Origin: Prauserella salsuginis
Lineage (GTDB): Bacteria; Actinomycetota; Actinomycetes; Mycobacteriales; Pseudonocardiaceae
Reading direction: 5' to 3'
Assembly (NCBI RefSeq): GCF_024648885.1
Contig: NZ_JANBBF010000009.1
Coordinates: forward strand, 868,001-932,000
Length of the DNA: 64,000 bases
Part shown: piece by piece, positions 44,814 through 58,237 of the stretch
Layout of the letters: every line of letters begins with the position of its first letter
How positions within the stretch are numbered: the first letter of the stretch is position 1
Program-made: the position numbers and the translations under genes
Notes under the pieces: generated by a model
Seen by the model: the letters and a program-made list of their open reading frames with translations, nothing else
The model's database searches: none
What the model was told of the DNA's origin: nothing

Positions 44814-46043
44814 ATGCGTATCGCGTTGTTGTCCTACCGGAGCAAACCGCACTGCGGTGGGCAGGGCGTGTACGTGCGGCACCTCAGCCGCGGACTGTCC
44901 GAACTCGGACACGACGTCGAGGTCCTGTCCGGCCAGCCGTATCCGGACCTCGACGACCCGGGCCGGCTCACGAAAGTGCCGAGTCTCGACCTGTACCGCG
45001 AATCGGATCCGTTCCGCACCCCGCGGCTCGGTGAGTACCGCGACGCGATAGACCTGTTCGAGACCGGCGCCATGTGGACGGCCGGCTTCCCGGAGCCGCT
45101 GACATTCAGTCTGCGCGCCGCGCGGTTGCTGCGGGGCCGAGCGTCCGACTTCGACGTCGTGCACGACAACCAGTGCCTCGGCTACGGCCTGCTCGGCCTG
45201 CAGCGTGCCGGTGTTCCCTTGCTGGCGACGGTTCACCATCCGATCACCAGGGACCGGGTCGCCGACCTGGCCGCGGCGTCGTGGCGGCGCAAGCTCGCGG
45301 TACGCCGCTGGTACGGCTTCGTGACGATGCAGGCGCGGGTGGCCCGGCGCCTTCCGCGGCTGATCACCGTGTCGCAGGCGTCCGCCGGTGACATCGCCGA
45401 GGACTTCCGGGTGGCGCAGGAGCGGCTCACCACGATTCCGCTCGGGGTCGACACGGAGCTGTTCCGCCCCGCCGGGGGCCGGGTTCCGGGCCGCATCGTG
45501 GCCGTGGCCAGTGCCGACGTGCCGTTGAAAGGCGTCCGTCATCTGCTCGAGTCGGTGGCGAAACTCCGGGTCGAACGTGACGTGGAGCTGGTGCTGGTCA
45601 GCAAGCTCGCCGACGACGGTCCGACCCGCAGGCTCATCGACGAACTCGCGATCGGCGACGTCGTGCGCGCGGTGCACGGGCTGGCCGACGACGAGCTCGC
45701 CGGCCTGCTGGCCTCAGCCGAGGTGGCCTGCGTGCCGTCCCTCTACGAGGGGTTCTCGCTGCCGACGGTCGAGGCGATGGCGTGCGGCACGCCGCTGGTG
45801 GTCAGCCGCGCGGGTGCGCTGCCAGAGGTGGTGGGCGACTGCGGCCGGCTCGTGCCGCCCGGCGACACCGAGGCGCTGACGCGGGAACTGGCCACGGTGC
45901 TTGACGACCGGGAGTTACGGGGCCGTCTCGGTGATGCGGGAAGGGCACGAGCCCTCGAACGGTACAGCTGGCGATCGGTCGCTGCGTCCACAGTGGACGT
46001 ATACCGCGAGGTGATCGACCGGACACGGCGAAAGGCGGGGTAG
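44814..46043 (+). CDS. GT4 family glycosyltransferase
   Basis: A retaining glycosyltransferase of 409 residues with the GT-B double Rossmann fold. The N-domain opens with a GGQGVYVRHLSRGLSELGHDV loop; the C-domain has the nucleotide-sugar motif EGFSLPTVEAMACGTPLVVS (E-x7-E at about 311-319). VVHDNQCLGYGLLGL is not a family motif I know. There is no membrane helix. Acceptor and sugar donor are unknown. It is followed at once by a methyltransferase and a toroid-fold protein, suggesting a glycolipid or glycosylated terpenoid. ATG 44814 follows GAGGTGATC. A KstR-type operator is 54 bp upstream. Confidence 0.88.
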   Translation: MRIALLSYRSKPHCGGQGVYVRHLSRGLSELGHDVEVLSGQPYPDLDDPGRLTKVPSLDLYRESDPFRTPRLGEYRDAIDLFETGAMWTAGFPEPLTFSLRAARLLRGRASDFDVVHDNQCLGYGLLGLQRAGVPLLATVHHPITRDRVADLAAASWRRKLAVRRWYGFVTMQARVARRLPRLITVSQASAGDIAEDFRVAQERLTTIPLGVDTELFRPAGGRVPGRIVAVASADVPLKGVRHLLESVAKLRVERDVELVLVSKLADDGPTRRLIDELAIGDVVRAVHGLADDELAGLLASAEVACVPSLYEGFSLPTVEAMACGTPLVVSRAGALPEVVGDCGRLVPPGDTEALTRELATVLDDRELRGRLGDAGRARALERYSWRSVAASTVDVYREVIDRTRRKAG

Positions 46044-46803
46044 ATGCTGACGGTGGATTTCGACCGCATCGGGGTGGGCCCGGGTACGACGGTGATCGAC
46101 GTCGGTTGCGGTGCGGGTAGGCACGCGTTCGAGGCCTACCGGCGCGGCGCCGACGTCGTCGCGTTCGACCAGGACAAGCCCGCGCTGGCCGAGGTCGAGA
46201 CGATGTTCGCGGCGATGTCCGCCGAAGGGCAGGTACCGGCGGGGGCGGCGGCCACCACGGTCGCGGGCGACGCGCTACGGCTGCCGTTCCCCGACGACTC
46301 GTTCGACTGCGTGATCGCCTCGGAGATCCTGGAGCACGTCCCCGAGGACGAGCGGGCCATCGCCGAACTGGTGCGCGTGGCGCGGCCCGGCGGCTCCGTC
46401 GTCGTCACGGTGCCGCGGTGGCTGCCGGAACGCGTGTGCTGGCTGCTCTCCGACGCTTACCGCGAGGTCGAGGGCGGGCACGTGCGCATCTATCGGGGCG
46501 ACGAACTACGCGGCAAGCTGCGTGCCGCCGGGCTGCGGCCCGTCGCGGGCGAGCACGCCCACGCGCTGCACGCGCCCTACTGGTGGCTCAAGTGCGCCGT
46601 CGGGCCCGACAACGACGACAACCCGCTGGTCAAGGCCTATCACCGGCTGCTGGTGTGGGACATGATGCGCGCCCCCTGGCCGACACGTACCGCCGAGCGG
46701 CTGCTCGACCCCGTGGTCGGCAAGAGCCTCGCGGTGTACAGCGTCAAGGACGCCGGTGCCGTCGCCGGCGCGGGCGGGGACGGCGGTGGACAGGGGGTCG
46801 CCG

Positions 46804-46817
<14 letters not shown>
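46044..46817 (+). CDS. Class I SAM-dependent methyltransferase
   Basis: A 257-residue methyltransferase beginning with motif I VIDVGCGAGRHAFEAYRRGA (about 17-37), then motif IV DCVIASEILEHVP (Methyltransf_11 type) and RPGGSVVVTVPRW. The second half contains WWLKCAVGPDNDDNPLVKAY, not a domain I recognise, and a hydrophobic aromatic patch that may hold a lipid acceptor (inference). It abuts the glycosyltransferase (stop 46043, start 46044) and overlaps the next gene by 14 bp, so the three are co-translated. Confidence 0.88.
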
Positions 46818-50345
<3,528 letters not shown>

Positions 50346-50349
<4 letters not shown>

Positions 50350-50540
50350 GGATCGTCGTCGACTGGGACCTGTGTGAGTCGAACGGAATTTGTGAGGCCG
50401 TCGCACCCGACGTGTTCGAACTGGACGAGGACGAGAACCTGATCCTCAAGGCGGACCCGGATGCCGAGAACCGCGGCCGGATCCTGCAGGCCGTCGAGTC
50501 GTGCCCGAAGGCCGCGCTGTCGCTGGACGAGTCCGAGTGA
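50346..50540 (+). CDS. Small ferredoxin ([3Fe-4S] type)
   Basis: A 64-residue ferredoxin. Only three cysteines that can hold a cluster are visible: Cys10, Cys16 (CESNGIC) and Cys53 (ESCPKAAL). The second ligand position is occupied by a non-Cys residue, so a [3Fe-4S] cluster is expected, as in P450-partner ferredoxins. It corresponds in context to the ferredoxin (fdxD) of mycobacterial steroid clusters. GTG 50346 overlaps the flavoprotein stop, and its stop overlaps kstD. AGGAGG lies 7 bp upstream. Confidence 0.88.
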
Positions 50541-52318
50541 CGGGCGAGCAGGCGGCCGGGGCGGCGCCGCGGGAGGGTACCGATGTGGAGGAGTTCGACG
50601 TCGTCGTGGTCGGCAGCGGTGCGGCCGGACTGACCGCGGCCCTGCGCGCGGCGCATCTCGGGTTGTCCACCGTGGTGCTCGAGAAGGCCGCCGCCTTCGG
50701 CGGGTCGACCGCCCGGTCGGGTGGCGGCGTGTGGGTTCCCGGCAACGACGCCCTGCGGCGCGCGGGCGTCTCGGACACGCCGCAGGCCGCCCGGGAGTAC
50801 CTGCATTCGATCGTGGGTGATGCGGCCGAGCCGGAGCGCATCGACACGTATCTCGAGCACGGGCCGGCCGTGCTGTCGTTCGTGGAGCGGACCACGCCGT
50901 TACGGCTGCGCTGGGTGCGCGGATACTCCGACTACTACCCCGAGGCTCCCGGCGGGAAGGCGGTCGGCCGGTCCGCCGAGCCCAAGCCCGTCGACGCCCG
51001 GCTGCTCGGCGAGGATCGGGATCGGCTGGAGCCGCCGTACAGCGCGCCGCCGCTCGGGGTTCCGCTCGGGCAGGCCGACTACCGGTGGCTGAGCCTGATC
51101 GCACGCCACCCGCGCGGTCTGCTGACCCTGCTGAGCCTGGGCATGCGCTGGCTGGGCGGCCTGCTGCTGGGCAAACGCCAGCTGGTCATGGGACAGGCGA
51201 TCGCGGCCGCGCTCCGGATCGGCGTTCGCCGCGCCGGTGCCGAGGTCAGGCTCAACCGGCCGCTGCTGCGCCTCGAGACGGCAGGCGGTCGGGTGGCCGG
51301 CGTCGTCGTCGACCGGGACGGCGAGGAAGCCGTGGTGCGCGCCCGCCACGGAGTGGTGCTCGCCGCGGGTGGGTTCGAGCACAACGCCGCGATGCGCGAG
51401 CGGTACCAGCGCGCCCCCATCGGTACGGAATGGACGGTCGGAGCCAAGGCCAACACCGGCGACGCCATCACGGCAGCGACGGCCGTGGGTGCTGCGGTGG
51501 ACCTCATGGACGACGCCTGGTGGGGACCGTCGATCCCGTTGCCGGGCGGACCGTGGTTCGCGCTGGCGGAACGGTCCCGGCCCGGCAGCATCATGGTGAA
51601 CGAGCACGGCCGCCGGTTCGTGAACGAGTCGGCGCCCTACGTGGACGCCGTTCACGCGATGTACGGCGGCGACCAGGGGCGCGGTGACGGTCCCGGGGAG
51701 AACATCCCGACGTGGCTGGTGTTCGACCAGCGGTACCGCAACCGGTACATGTTCACCGGGCTCGGCCCCCGCCAGCCCCTGCCAGGGCGCTGGTACAAGC
51801 ACGGCGTCGTGGTGCAGGCGTCGTCGGTCGGTGAACTGGCCGAGAAGATGGGTGTACCGGCCGCGGCACTCGAGTCCACAGTGGAGCGCTTCAACGAGTA
51901 CGCCGGTGCGGGTGAGGACGCCGAGTTCGGTCGGGGCCGCAGCCGTTACGACCACTACTACGGCGATCCGCGGAACCGTCCCAACCCGAGCCTCGGTGCG
52001 CTGAACCAGGCGCCCTTCTACGCCGTGAAGATGGTGCCGGGGGACCTCGGCACGAAGGGCGGCGTGCGCACGGACACGCGGGCGCGAGTGTTGCGCGAGG
52101 ACGGATCGGTGATCGACGGGCTCTACGCGGCGGGCAACAGCAGCGCCGCGGTGATGGGCCGCACCTACGCCGGCCCCGGCGCGACGATCGGCCCGGCGAT
52201 GGTCTTCGGCTACCTGGCCGCCGAGGATCTGGCGGAGACGGGCGCCGGCACAGCGGCCGGATCCGGTACGGCGGCCGGCCCCGAGCACCAGGACGCACGC
52301 ACGGACACGGCTTCGTAG
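50537..52318 (+). CDS. kstD: 3-Ketosteroid Delta1-dehydrogenase
   Basis: KstD introduces the C1-C2 double bond in 3-ketosteroid ring A, a step needed before ring opening. The 593-residue FAD enzyme has FAD motif VVVGSGAAGLTAALRAAHLG, STARSGGGVWVPGN, the active-site segments SDYYPEAPGG (Tyr133/Tyr134), FVNESAPYVDA (Tyr368) and FYAVKMVPGDLGTKGG (Tyr495), and the C-terminal YAAGNSSAAVMGRTYAGPGA. These segments match the catalytic Tyr/Gly regions described in Rhodococcus KstD. The start is GTG 50537, coupled to the ferredoxin. Its long Ala/Gly tail after 570 is not conserved. It is the last gene of the steroid island. Confidence 0.92.
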   Translation: MTGEQAAGAAPREGTDVEEFDVVVVGSGAAGLTAALRAAHLGLSTVVLEKAAAFGGSTARSGGGVWVPGNDALRRAGVSDTPQAAREYLHSIVGDAAEPERIDTYLEHGPAVLSFVERTTPLRLRWVRGYSDYYPEAPGGKAVGRSAEPKPVDARLLGEDRDRLEPPYSAPPLGVPLGQADYRWLSLIARHPRGLLTLLSLGMRWLGGLLLGKRQLVMGQAIAAALRIGVRRAGAEVRLNRPLLRLETAGGRVAGVVVDRDGEEAVVRARHGVVLAAGGFEHNAAMRERYQRAPIGTEWTVGAKANTGDAITAATAVGAAVDLMDDAWWGPSIPLPGGPWFALAERSRPGSIMVNEHGRRFVNESAPYVDAVHAMYGGDQGRGDGPGENIPTWLVFDQRYRNRYMFTGLGPRQPLPGRWYKHGVVVQASSVGELAEKMGVPAAALESTVERFNEYAGAGEDAEFGRGRSRYDHYYGDPRNRPNPSLGALNQAPFYAVKMVPGDLGTKGGVRTDTRARVLREDGSVIDGLYAAGNSSAAVMGRTYAGPGATIGPAMVFGYLAAEDLAETGAGTAAGSGTAAGPEHQDARTDTAS

Positions 52319-52650
52319 TCACCACGGCTGCGTAGGCGGCATGGCGTCGGAGTGAGGTGGAACCGTCACAGGACGGCGGTCCGCAGGAACGGTGGCGCCG
52401 CAGGGCAGGGTGCAGGTGGTGCCGCCGTGGCAGCACTGTCGGGGTGGCAGCACTGTCGGGCAGTGGTGTGACGGCGGGGGTGGCGGGCCGTGGTGCTGGG
52501 CAGCGGTGTGGACCGACAGCCGTGACGGTGCCGGCACCGCCACGGCCGTGACGGTGCCGTCGGGGACGCCGGACCGCGGGCGACGCTGGGTGTCTCCTCC
52601 TGCCGGCGACCGCTGAGTGGCGCCACCGCGGGCGTGGGTAACCTTCCCGC
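52319..52650. other. Intergenic junction between kstD and murE
   Basis: 332 bp without a gene. It contains a perfect 17-bp tandem repeat GTGGCAGCACTGTCGGG at 52427-52443 and 52444-52460, and GTGGTG-rich sequence. It separates the steroid island from the dcw cluster and should contain the murE promoter. No terminator hairpin for kstD is obvious. Confidence 0.65.
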
Positions 52651-54285
52651 GTGTCTGTCAACAAGGACGAGCGCGGCGTCACTGCCTCCGGTGGTTCTGC
52701 GTCCGGTGGTGCTGCTCCCGGTGTGTCCGGTCCGTCCGCGGCGCCGTCGGGTCGTACCGGGCCACCGCGGCCCGCGTACACCGAACCGGTTCCCGTGACG
52801 ACGCTCGTGGCGCGCTCCGGTTCGCGCCTGCTCGCCGACCCGTCCGCGCCCGAGGTGACCGTGACGGGGGCGACGCTGCGCGGACAGGACGTGCGGCCAG
52901 GGGACCTGTTCGCCGCGCTGCCCGGCGCGCGTGTGCACGGCGCCGATTTCGCGGCCGGCGCGATCGCCGCGGGCGCCGCTGCCATCCTCACCGACGAGGC
53001 GGGCACCGAACGTCCCGCGATCGCCGAGACCGAGCTGCCCGTGCTCGTGCATTCCGAGCCGCGTGCGGTCCTCGGTGAGATCGCCGCCTGGATCTACGGC
53101 GAACCGTCGCTGACCCTCAACGTCCTCGGAACCACGGGCACATCGGGCAAAACGACCACGGCCTACCTCGTCGAGTCGGGCCTGCGCGCGGCGGGTCACA
53201 CGACCGGTCTCATCGGAACGGTCGAGACCCGCGTCTCGGGCGAACGTCTCGCCAGCGCGTTCACCACACCGGAGGCACCGGACCTGCAGGCGCTGTTCGC
53301 GCTCATGGTCGAGCAGGGCGTGACGCACGTGCCCATGGAGGTCTCCAGTCACGCGCTGAGCCTCGGCCGGGTGAACGGCACGCGGTTCACGGTGGGGGCG
53401 TTCACCAACCTGTCGCAGGACCACCTCGACTTCCACCGCGACATGGACGACTACTTCGCCGCGAAGTCGCTGCTGTTCGACGGCCGGTCGACGAGCGAGG
53501 TCGTGGTCGTCGACGCCGAGTGGGGTCGTAGGCTCGTCACCCCGCAGACGATCACGGTCGCCACCGAGCGCGGCGTCGACGCCGTATGGCGGGCGACCGA
53601 CATCGCCACGACGCCCACCGGCGAACAGGGCTTCACCCTCCACGGGCCGGACGGGCGCACCGCCCGCGCCAGCATCCCGCTGCCGGGGGAGTTCAACGTC
53701 GCCAACGCGACCCTGGCCGCGGCGATCCTGGACACGGTGGGCATCCCCCTCGACGCCATCGTCGCGGGCCTGGCATCCGTCGAGGTCCCGGGCCGGATGG
53801 AACGCGTCGCGCTGGGTCAGCCGTTCGCCGCCGTCGTCGACTACGCGCACAAGCCCGCTGCCGTCACGGAGGCCTTGCGTGCGCTGCGGGCGGGCACGCA
53901 GGGACGCATCATCACGGTGCTCGGATGCGGCGGCGATCGCGACACCGCCAAGCGGGCCATCATGGGTGAGGCGGCGGTGCGCGGCAGCGAACTGGTGATC
54001 GTCACCGACGACAATCCGCGTAGCGAGGATCCGGCCGCGATCAGGGCGGAGATACTGCAGGGCGCCAGGGCCGTCGACTCGGCCGAGGCCGGCGAGATCC
54101 GCGAGATCGGCGACCGCAGGGAGGCCATCGTCGCCGCCGTCGCCGCGGCAGGCCACGGGGACGTCGTGCTCGTGGCGGGCAAGGGACACGAGAGCGGGCA
54201 GAACATCGCGGGCGTGGTGCATCCCTTCTCCGACAGGGATGAACTCGCGGCCGCCATCCGCGACAGGTTCGAGGTGAGCGTGTGA
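52651..54285 (+). CDS. murE: UDP-MurNAc-tripeptide synthetase MurE
   Basis: MurE adds meso-diaminopimelate to UDP-MurNAc-L-Ala-D-Glu using ATP. The 544-residue ligase has an extended disordered N-terminus (1-45), the P-loop GTTGTSGKTTTAYLVESGL, the carbamylated-Lys region (MEVSSHALSLGRVNGTRF) and the substrate motif DDNPRSEDP, whose DNPR box selects meso-DAP over lysine. The start is GTG 52651. It is the first gene of the cluster here, whereas ftsI normally lies just upstream. It overlaps murF as GTGA. Confidence 0.96.
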   Translation: MSVNKDERGVTASGGSASGGAAPGVSGPSAAPSGRTGPPRPAYTEPVPVTTLVARSGSRLLADPSAPEVTVTGATLRGQDVRPGDLFAALPGARVHGADFAAGAIAAGAAAILTDEAGTERPAIAETELPVLVHSEPRAVLGEIAAWIYGEPSLTLNVLGTTGTSGKTTTAYLVESGLRAAGHTTGLIGTVETRVSGERLASAFTTPEAPDLQALFALMVEQGVTHVPMEVSSHALSLGRVNGTRFTVGAFTNLSQDHLDFHRDMDDYFAAKSLLFDGRSTSEVVVVDAEWGRRLVTPQTITVATERGVDAVWRATDIATTPTGEQGFTLHGPDGRTARASIPLPGEFNVANATLAAAILDTVGIPLDAIVAGLASVEVPGRMERVALGQPFAAVVDYAHKPAAVTEALRALRAGTQGRIITVLGCGGDRDTAKRAIMGEAAVRGSELVIVTDDNPRSEDPAAIRAEILQGARAVDSAEAGEIREIGDRREAIVAAVAAAGHGDVVLVAGKGHESGQNIAGVVHPFSDRDELAAAIRDRFEVSV

Positions 54286-55754
54286 TCGAGATGAGCATGG
54301 CCGAGATCGCCGAGGTGACCGGCGGCCGGCTGCACCGGGCCGAGGGCACCGAACGCGTGACGGCGTCGGTGGAGTTCGACTCCCGCAGGCTCACCGGGGG
54401 CGGGTTGTTCGTCGCACTGCCCGGCGAACGGGTCGACGGGCACGAGTTCGCCGCGAAGGCCGTGGCCGACGGTGCCGCGGGTGTGCTCGCGGGCCGCGAG
54501 GTCGACGCGCCCGCCGTGATCGCCCCGCCGGTCGAGGCCGCGCACGCGAACGCCATGGCGCTGGCCGGTGACAGCGACGGGTCCGGCGCGGCGGTGCTCG
54601 CGGCGCTCGGCAGGCTCGCCAGGCACGTCGTCACGCGGCTGACCGAGGGCGGGATGACGGTCGTCGGCGTCACCGGTTCGTCCGGTAAGACCTCCACCAA
54701 GGACCTCATCGCGCAGCTGCTCGAGCCGCTGGGCCCGACGATCGCGCCGCCGGGTTCGTTCAACAACGAGCTGGGCCACCCCTGGACCGCGCTGCGTGCC
54801 GACTCCTCGACGCGCAACCTCGTCCTGGAGCTGTCGGCCCGCGGCCCCGGCCACATCGCCGAGCTGGCGCAGATCGCGCCGCCGACGATCGGTGCGGTGC
54901 TCAACGTCGGCACCGCCCACGTCGGCGAGTTCGGCTCCCGTGAGGGCATCGCGCGGACGAAGGGTGAGCTGGTCGAGGCGCTGCCCGCCGACGGCGTGGC
55001 CGTGCTCAACGCCGACGACCCGCTGGTCGCCGCCATGGCTTCGCGCACCTCGGCGCGCGTCGTGTTCGTCGGCGAGAGCTCCGAGGCGACGGTGCGGGCC
55101 GAGGACGTCCGCCTCGACGACCAGGCGCGTGCCTCGTTCCGGCTGGTCGCCCCGCAGGGCACCGCCGACGTGACGCTGTCGCTGCACGGTGAGCACCACG
55201 TCGGCAACGCCCTCACCGCCGCCGCGATCGCCCTCGAACTCGGTACGCCCGTCGCCGAGGTGGCCGAACGCCTGTCCGGCGCCGAGCGCCGGTCCTCCCG
55301 GCGCATGGAGGTCACCACGCGCGCCGACGGCGTCACCGTGCTCAACGACTCGTACAACGCCAATCCCGAGTCGATGAAGGCCGCGCTCAAGACCCTCGCG
55401 TCGATGACCCGGGGCGCGGGCAGGCGGTCGTGGGCGGTCCTGTCGGAGATGGGCGAACTGGGTACCGATAGCGTGTCCGCGCACGACGAGATCGGCAGGC
55501 TCGCGGTGCGCCTGAACATCAGCAGACTCGTGGTGGTCGGAGACGCGGCCGCCCCGATGCACACCGGTGCCAGCCACGAAGGTTCTTGGGGAGAGGAGTC
55601 GGTTCTGGTTCCCGACACCGACGCGGCCGTCGCCCTGCTGCGCGACGAACTGCGTTCCGACGACGTGGTCCTGGTGAAGGCCTCCAAGGTCGCCGAGATG
55701 TGGCGGGTGGCCGACGCGTTGCTGGAGGGCACCGAGCTGGAGGGCACCCAGTGA
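54282..55754 (+). CDS. murF: UDP-MurNAc-pentapeptide synthetase MurF
   Basis: MurF attaches D-Ala-D-Ala to the tripeptide precursor. The 490-residue Mur ligase has [19 protein letters not shown] (P-loop), [33 protein letters not shown] and the C-terminal domain [16 protein letters not shown]. The start GTG 54282 overlaps the murE stop, and its stop overlaps mraY as GTGA. The family match is complete. Confidence 0.96.
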   Translation: MIEMSMAEIAEVTGGRLHRAEGTERVTASVEFDSRRLTGGGLFVALPGERVDGHEFAAKAVADGAAGVLAGREVDAPAVIAPPVEAAHANAMALAGDSDGSGAAVLAALGRLARHVVTRLTEGGMTVVGVTGSSGKTSTKDLIAQLLEPLGPTIAPPGSFNNELGHPWTALRADSSTRNLVLELSARGPGHIAELAQIAPPTIGAVLNVGTAHVGEFGSREGIARTKGELVEALPADGVAVLNADDPLVAAMASRTSARVVFVGESSEATVRAEDVRLDDQARASFRLVAPQGTADVTLSLHGEHHVGNALTAAAIALELGTPVAEVAERLSGAERRSSRRMEVTTRADGVTVLNDSYNANPESMKAALKTLASMTRGAGRRSWAVLSEMGELGTDSVSAHDEIGRLAVRLNISRLVVVGDAAAPMHTGASHEGSWGEESVLVPDTDAAVALLRDELRSDDVVLVKASKVAEMWRVADALLEGTELEGTQ

Positions 55755-56836
55755 TCAGCATCCTGATCGCGGCCTCGGTGGGGCTGCTGATCTCCATCCT
55801 GTTCACCCCGTATCTGATCAGGCTGTTCTCGAAGCAGGGCTTCGGGCAGGAGATCCGTGAGGAAGGGCCGGAAGGCCACCGCTCGAAGCGCGGCACCCCC
55901 ACGATGGGCGGTGTGGCGATCATCGTGGCGATGGTCGTCGCGTACTTCGTGGCGCACCTGGTCGACGTGCTGCGGGACTCGTCGAACTCCGGGCCGACGG
56001 CGTCCGGTCTGCTCGTGCTGTTCCTGTCCGTCGGGCTCGGCCTCGTGGGCTTCCTCGACGACTTCATCAAGATCCGCAAGCAGCGCAACCTCGGTCTCAA
56101 CAAGACGGCCAAACTGGTCGGCCAGCTGCTCGTCGCGGTCGTGTTCGGCATCCTCGCGCTGCAGTTCGTCAACGACAACGGCCTGGCACCCGCCTCGCAG
56201 CACCTGTCGTACGTGCGGGACCTGTCACTGATCTTCTTCCCCCTCCCGGTATTCATCCTGTTCTGCTACCTGCTGATCTCGGCGTGGTCGAACGCGGTGA
56301 ACTTCACCGACGGGCTCGACGGCCTCGCAGGCGGCGCCGGGGCGATGGTGCTGGTCACCTACGTGGTGATCGCCTTCTGGCAGGCTCGGCTCAGCTGTGT
56401 CGAGACGCCGCAGGCCGCGTGCTACGACGTCCGCGACCCGCTCGACCTCGCAGTGGTGGCCGCGGCCGCGGCGGGCGCGTGTGTCGGGTTCCTGTGGTGG
56501 AACGCCGCACCGGCGAAGATCTTCATGGGCGACACCGGTTCGCTCGCGCTCGGTGGCCTCATCGCCGGCCTGTCGATGACGACGCGCACCGAGCTGCTCG
56601 CCATCGTCATCGGCGGTCTGTTCGTGGTCGAGATGGTGTCGGTCGTGCTGCAGATCGCGGTCTTCCGCACGACGCGCAAGCGGCTGTTCCGGATGGCGCC
56701 GTTCCACCACCACTTCGAGCTCTCCGGCTGGGCCGAGACGACGGTGATCATCCGCTTCTGGCTGCTCGCAGCCGTGTGCTGCATGTTCGGCCTGGGCCTG
56801 TTCTACAGCGAACAGCTCGGTCTCGGCGGGGGCTGA
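55751..56836 (+). CDS. mraY: Phospho-MurNAc-pentapeptide transferase MraY
   Basis: MraY transfers phospho-MurNAc-pentapeptide to undecaprenyl phosphate, making lipid I at the membrane. The 361-residue protein has about ten helices. GTPTMGG and [20 protein letters not shown] contain the family Asp pair, [12 protein letters not shown] carries the second catalytic region, and [10 protein letters not shown] is the conserved His motif. The start GTG 55751 overlaps murF; the earlier frame is a shadow. A stop and 3-bp gap precede murD. Confidence 0.96.
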   Translation: MISILIAASVGLLISILFTPYLIRLFSKQGFGQEIREEGPEGHRSKRGTPTMGGVAIIVAMVVAYFVAHLVDVLRDSSNSGPTASGLLVLFLSVGLGLVGFLDDFIKIRKQRNLGLNKTAKLVGQLLVAVVFGILALQFVNDNGLAPASQHLSYVRDLSLIFFPLPVFILFCYLLISAWSNAVNFTDGLDGLAGGAGAMVLVTYVVIAFWQARLSCVETPQAACYDVRDPLDLAVVAAAAAGACVGFLWWNAAPAKIFMGDTGSLALGGLIAGLSMTTRTELLAIVIGGLFVVEMVSVVLQIAVFRTTRKRLFRMAPFHHHFELSGWAETTVIIRFWLLAAVCCMFGLGLFYSEQLGLGGG

Positions 56837-56839
56837 CCG

Positions 56840-58237
56840 GTGAAGCTGGCTGGAACACGGGTGCTGGTCGCCGGCGCCGGGGTGACCGGCCGGTCGGTCA
56901 CCGAGACGCTGACCGAACTCGGCGCCGACGTGACCGTGACCGACGGCAACGCGGAGCGGCTCGCCGAACTCGGCGGGCTCGGCGCCACGCTGGAGCCTGG
57001 GCTCGACGTGCCCCCCGAGGGCACCGAACTGGTCGTGACCAGCCCGGGCTGGCGGCCGACGGCACCTCTGCTGCAGGCGGCGGCCGAGGCCGATGTCGAG
57101 GTGATCGGCGACGTCGAACTGGCCTGGCGGCTCGGGCAGGAGCGCGAGCGGCCGCCCGCGTGGCTGGTGGTGACCGGCACCAACGGCAAGACGACCACCG
57201 TCGGCATGCTCGAGTCGATCCTGCGTGCGGCCGGTGCCGACGCCGTGGCCTGCGGCAACGTCGGTTTCGCCGTGCTCGACGCCGTCCGGGGCGGCCACGA
57301 CGTGCTGGCCGTCGAGCTGTCCAGTTTCCAGTTGCACTGGTCGGCCACGCTGGCGCCGCGTGCGTCCGTCGTGCTCAACGTCGCCGAGGACCACCTCGAC
57401 TGGCACGGCGGCCTCGAGGCCTACGCCGCCGCGAAGGGCACCGTCCACGCACGCTCGGGGACGGTCGTGCACAACGTGGCCGAGGCGTGGTCGCAGCGCC
57501 TCGCCGACGAGTACGCACCCGAGGGCGCACGCCGGGTCGGCTTCCGCCTCGACACCCCGCGGCCCGGTGAACTCGGCATCGTCGAGGACCTGCTCGTCGA
57601 CCGCGCCTACGTCGGCGACCCGGTGCAGGGCGCCGAGGAACTGGCCACGCTCGCCGACGTCCGTCCCCTCGGCCCGCACAACGTCGCCAACGCCCTCGCC
57701 GCGGCCGCGCTGGCACGGGCCTATGGCATCCCGTCCGCCGCCGTCGCCGAAGGGCTGCGCACCTTCACCCCCGGCGCGCACCGCGCCGTCGTCGCGGGGG
57801 AGGTCGACGGGGTGCGTTACGTCAACGATTCGAAGGCCACCAACCCGCACGCCGCCACGGGCTCACTGCTCGCCCAGGACGGTGTCGTCTGGATCGCGGG
57901 CGGCCAGCTCAAGGGCGCGTCCGTCGACGAACTCGTGCAGGGGGTGGCCGCCCGGCTACGCGGGGTGGTCCTGCTCGGGGTCGACGCGGACGTGATCGGC
58001 GCCGCTGTTGCGCGACACGCGCCCGATGTTCCCGTCACACGCGTCGATCCGGGTGACCATGAGCCCATGACATCGGCGGTGAACGCGGCTCACACGCTCG
58101 CAACGGCGGGCGACACGGTGGTGCTGGCCCCCGCGGCGGCGTCGCTGGACATGTTCCGCGACTACGCCGCGAGGGGCGAGGCGTTCACGACGGCCGTCGA
58201 CGCGCTGAGACGGGAACGCCTCGGTGACGGCGATTGA
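56840..58237 (+). CDS. murD: UDP-MurNAc-L-Ala D-Glu ligase MurD
   Basis: MurD adds D-glutamate to UDP-MurNAc-L-Ala. The 465-residue Mur ligase has an N-terminal Rossmann domain (VLVAGAGVTGRSVTETL), the P-loop VTGTNGKTTTVGMLESIL, LSSFQLHWSATL and NDSKATNPHAATG. It starts at GTG 56840 and overlaps ftsW by 14 bp, which suggests translational coupling. Confidence 0.96.
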   Translation: MKLAGTRVLVAGAGVTGRSVTETLTELGADVTVTDGNAERLAELGGLGATLEPGLDVPPEGTELVVTSPGWRPTAPLLQAAAEADVEVIGDVELAWRLGQERERPPAWLVVTGTNGKTTTVGMLESILRAAGADAVACGNVGFAVLDAVRGGHDVLAVELSSFQLHWSATLAPRASVVLNVAEDHLDWHGGLEAYAAAKGTVHARSGTVVHNVAEAWSQRLADEYAPEGARRVGFRLDTPRPGELGIVEDLLVDRAYVGDPVQGAEELATLADVRPLGPHNVANALAAAALARAYGIPSAAVAEGLRTFTPGAHRAVVAGEVDGVRYVNDSKATNPHAATGSLLAQDGVVWIAGGQLKGASVDELVQGVAARLRGVVLLGVDADVIGAAVARHAPDVPVTRVDPGDHEPMTSAVNAAHTLATAGDTVVLAPAAASLDMFRDYAARGEAFTTAVDALRRERLGDGD

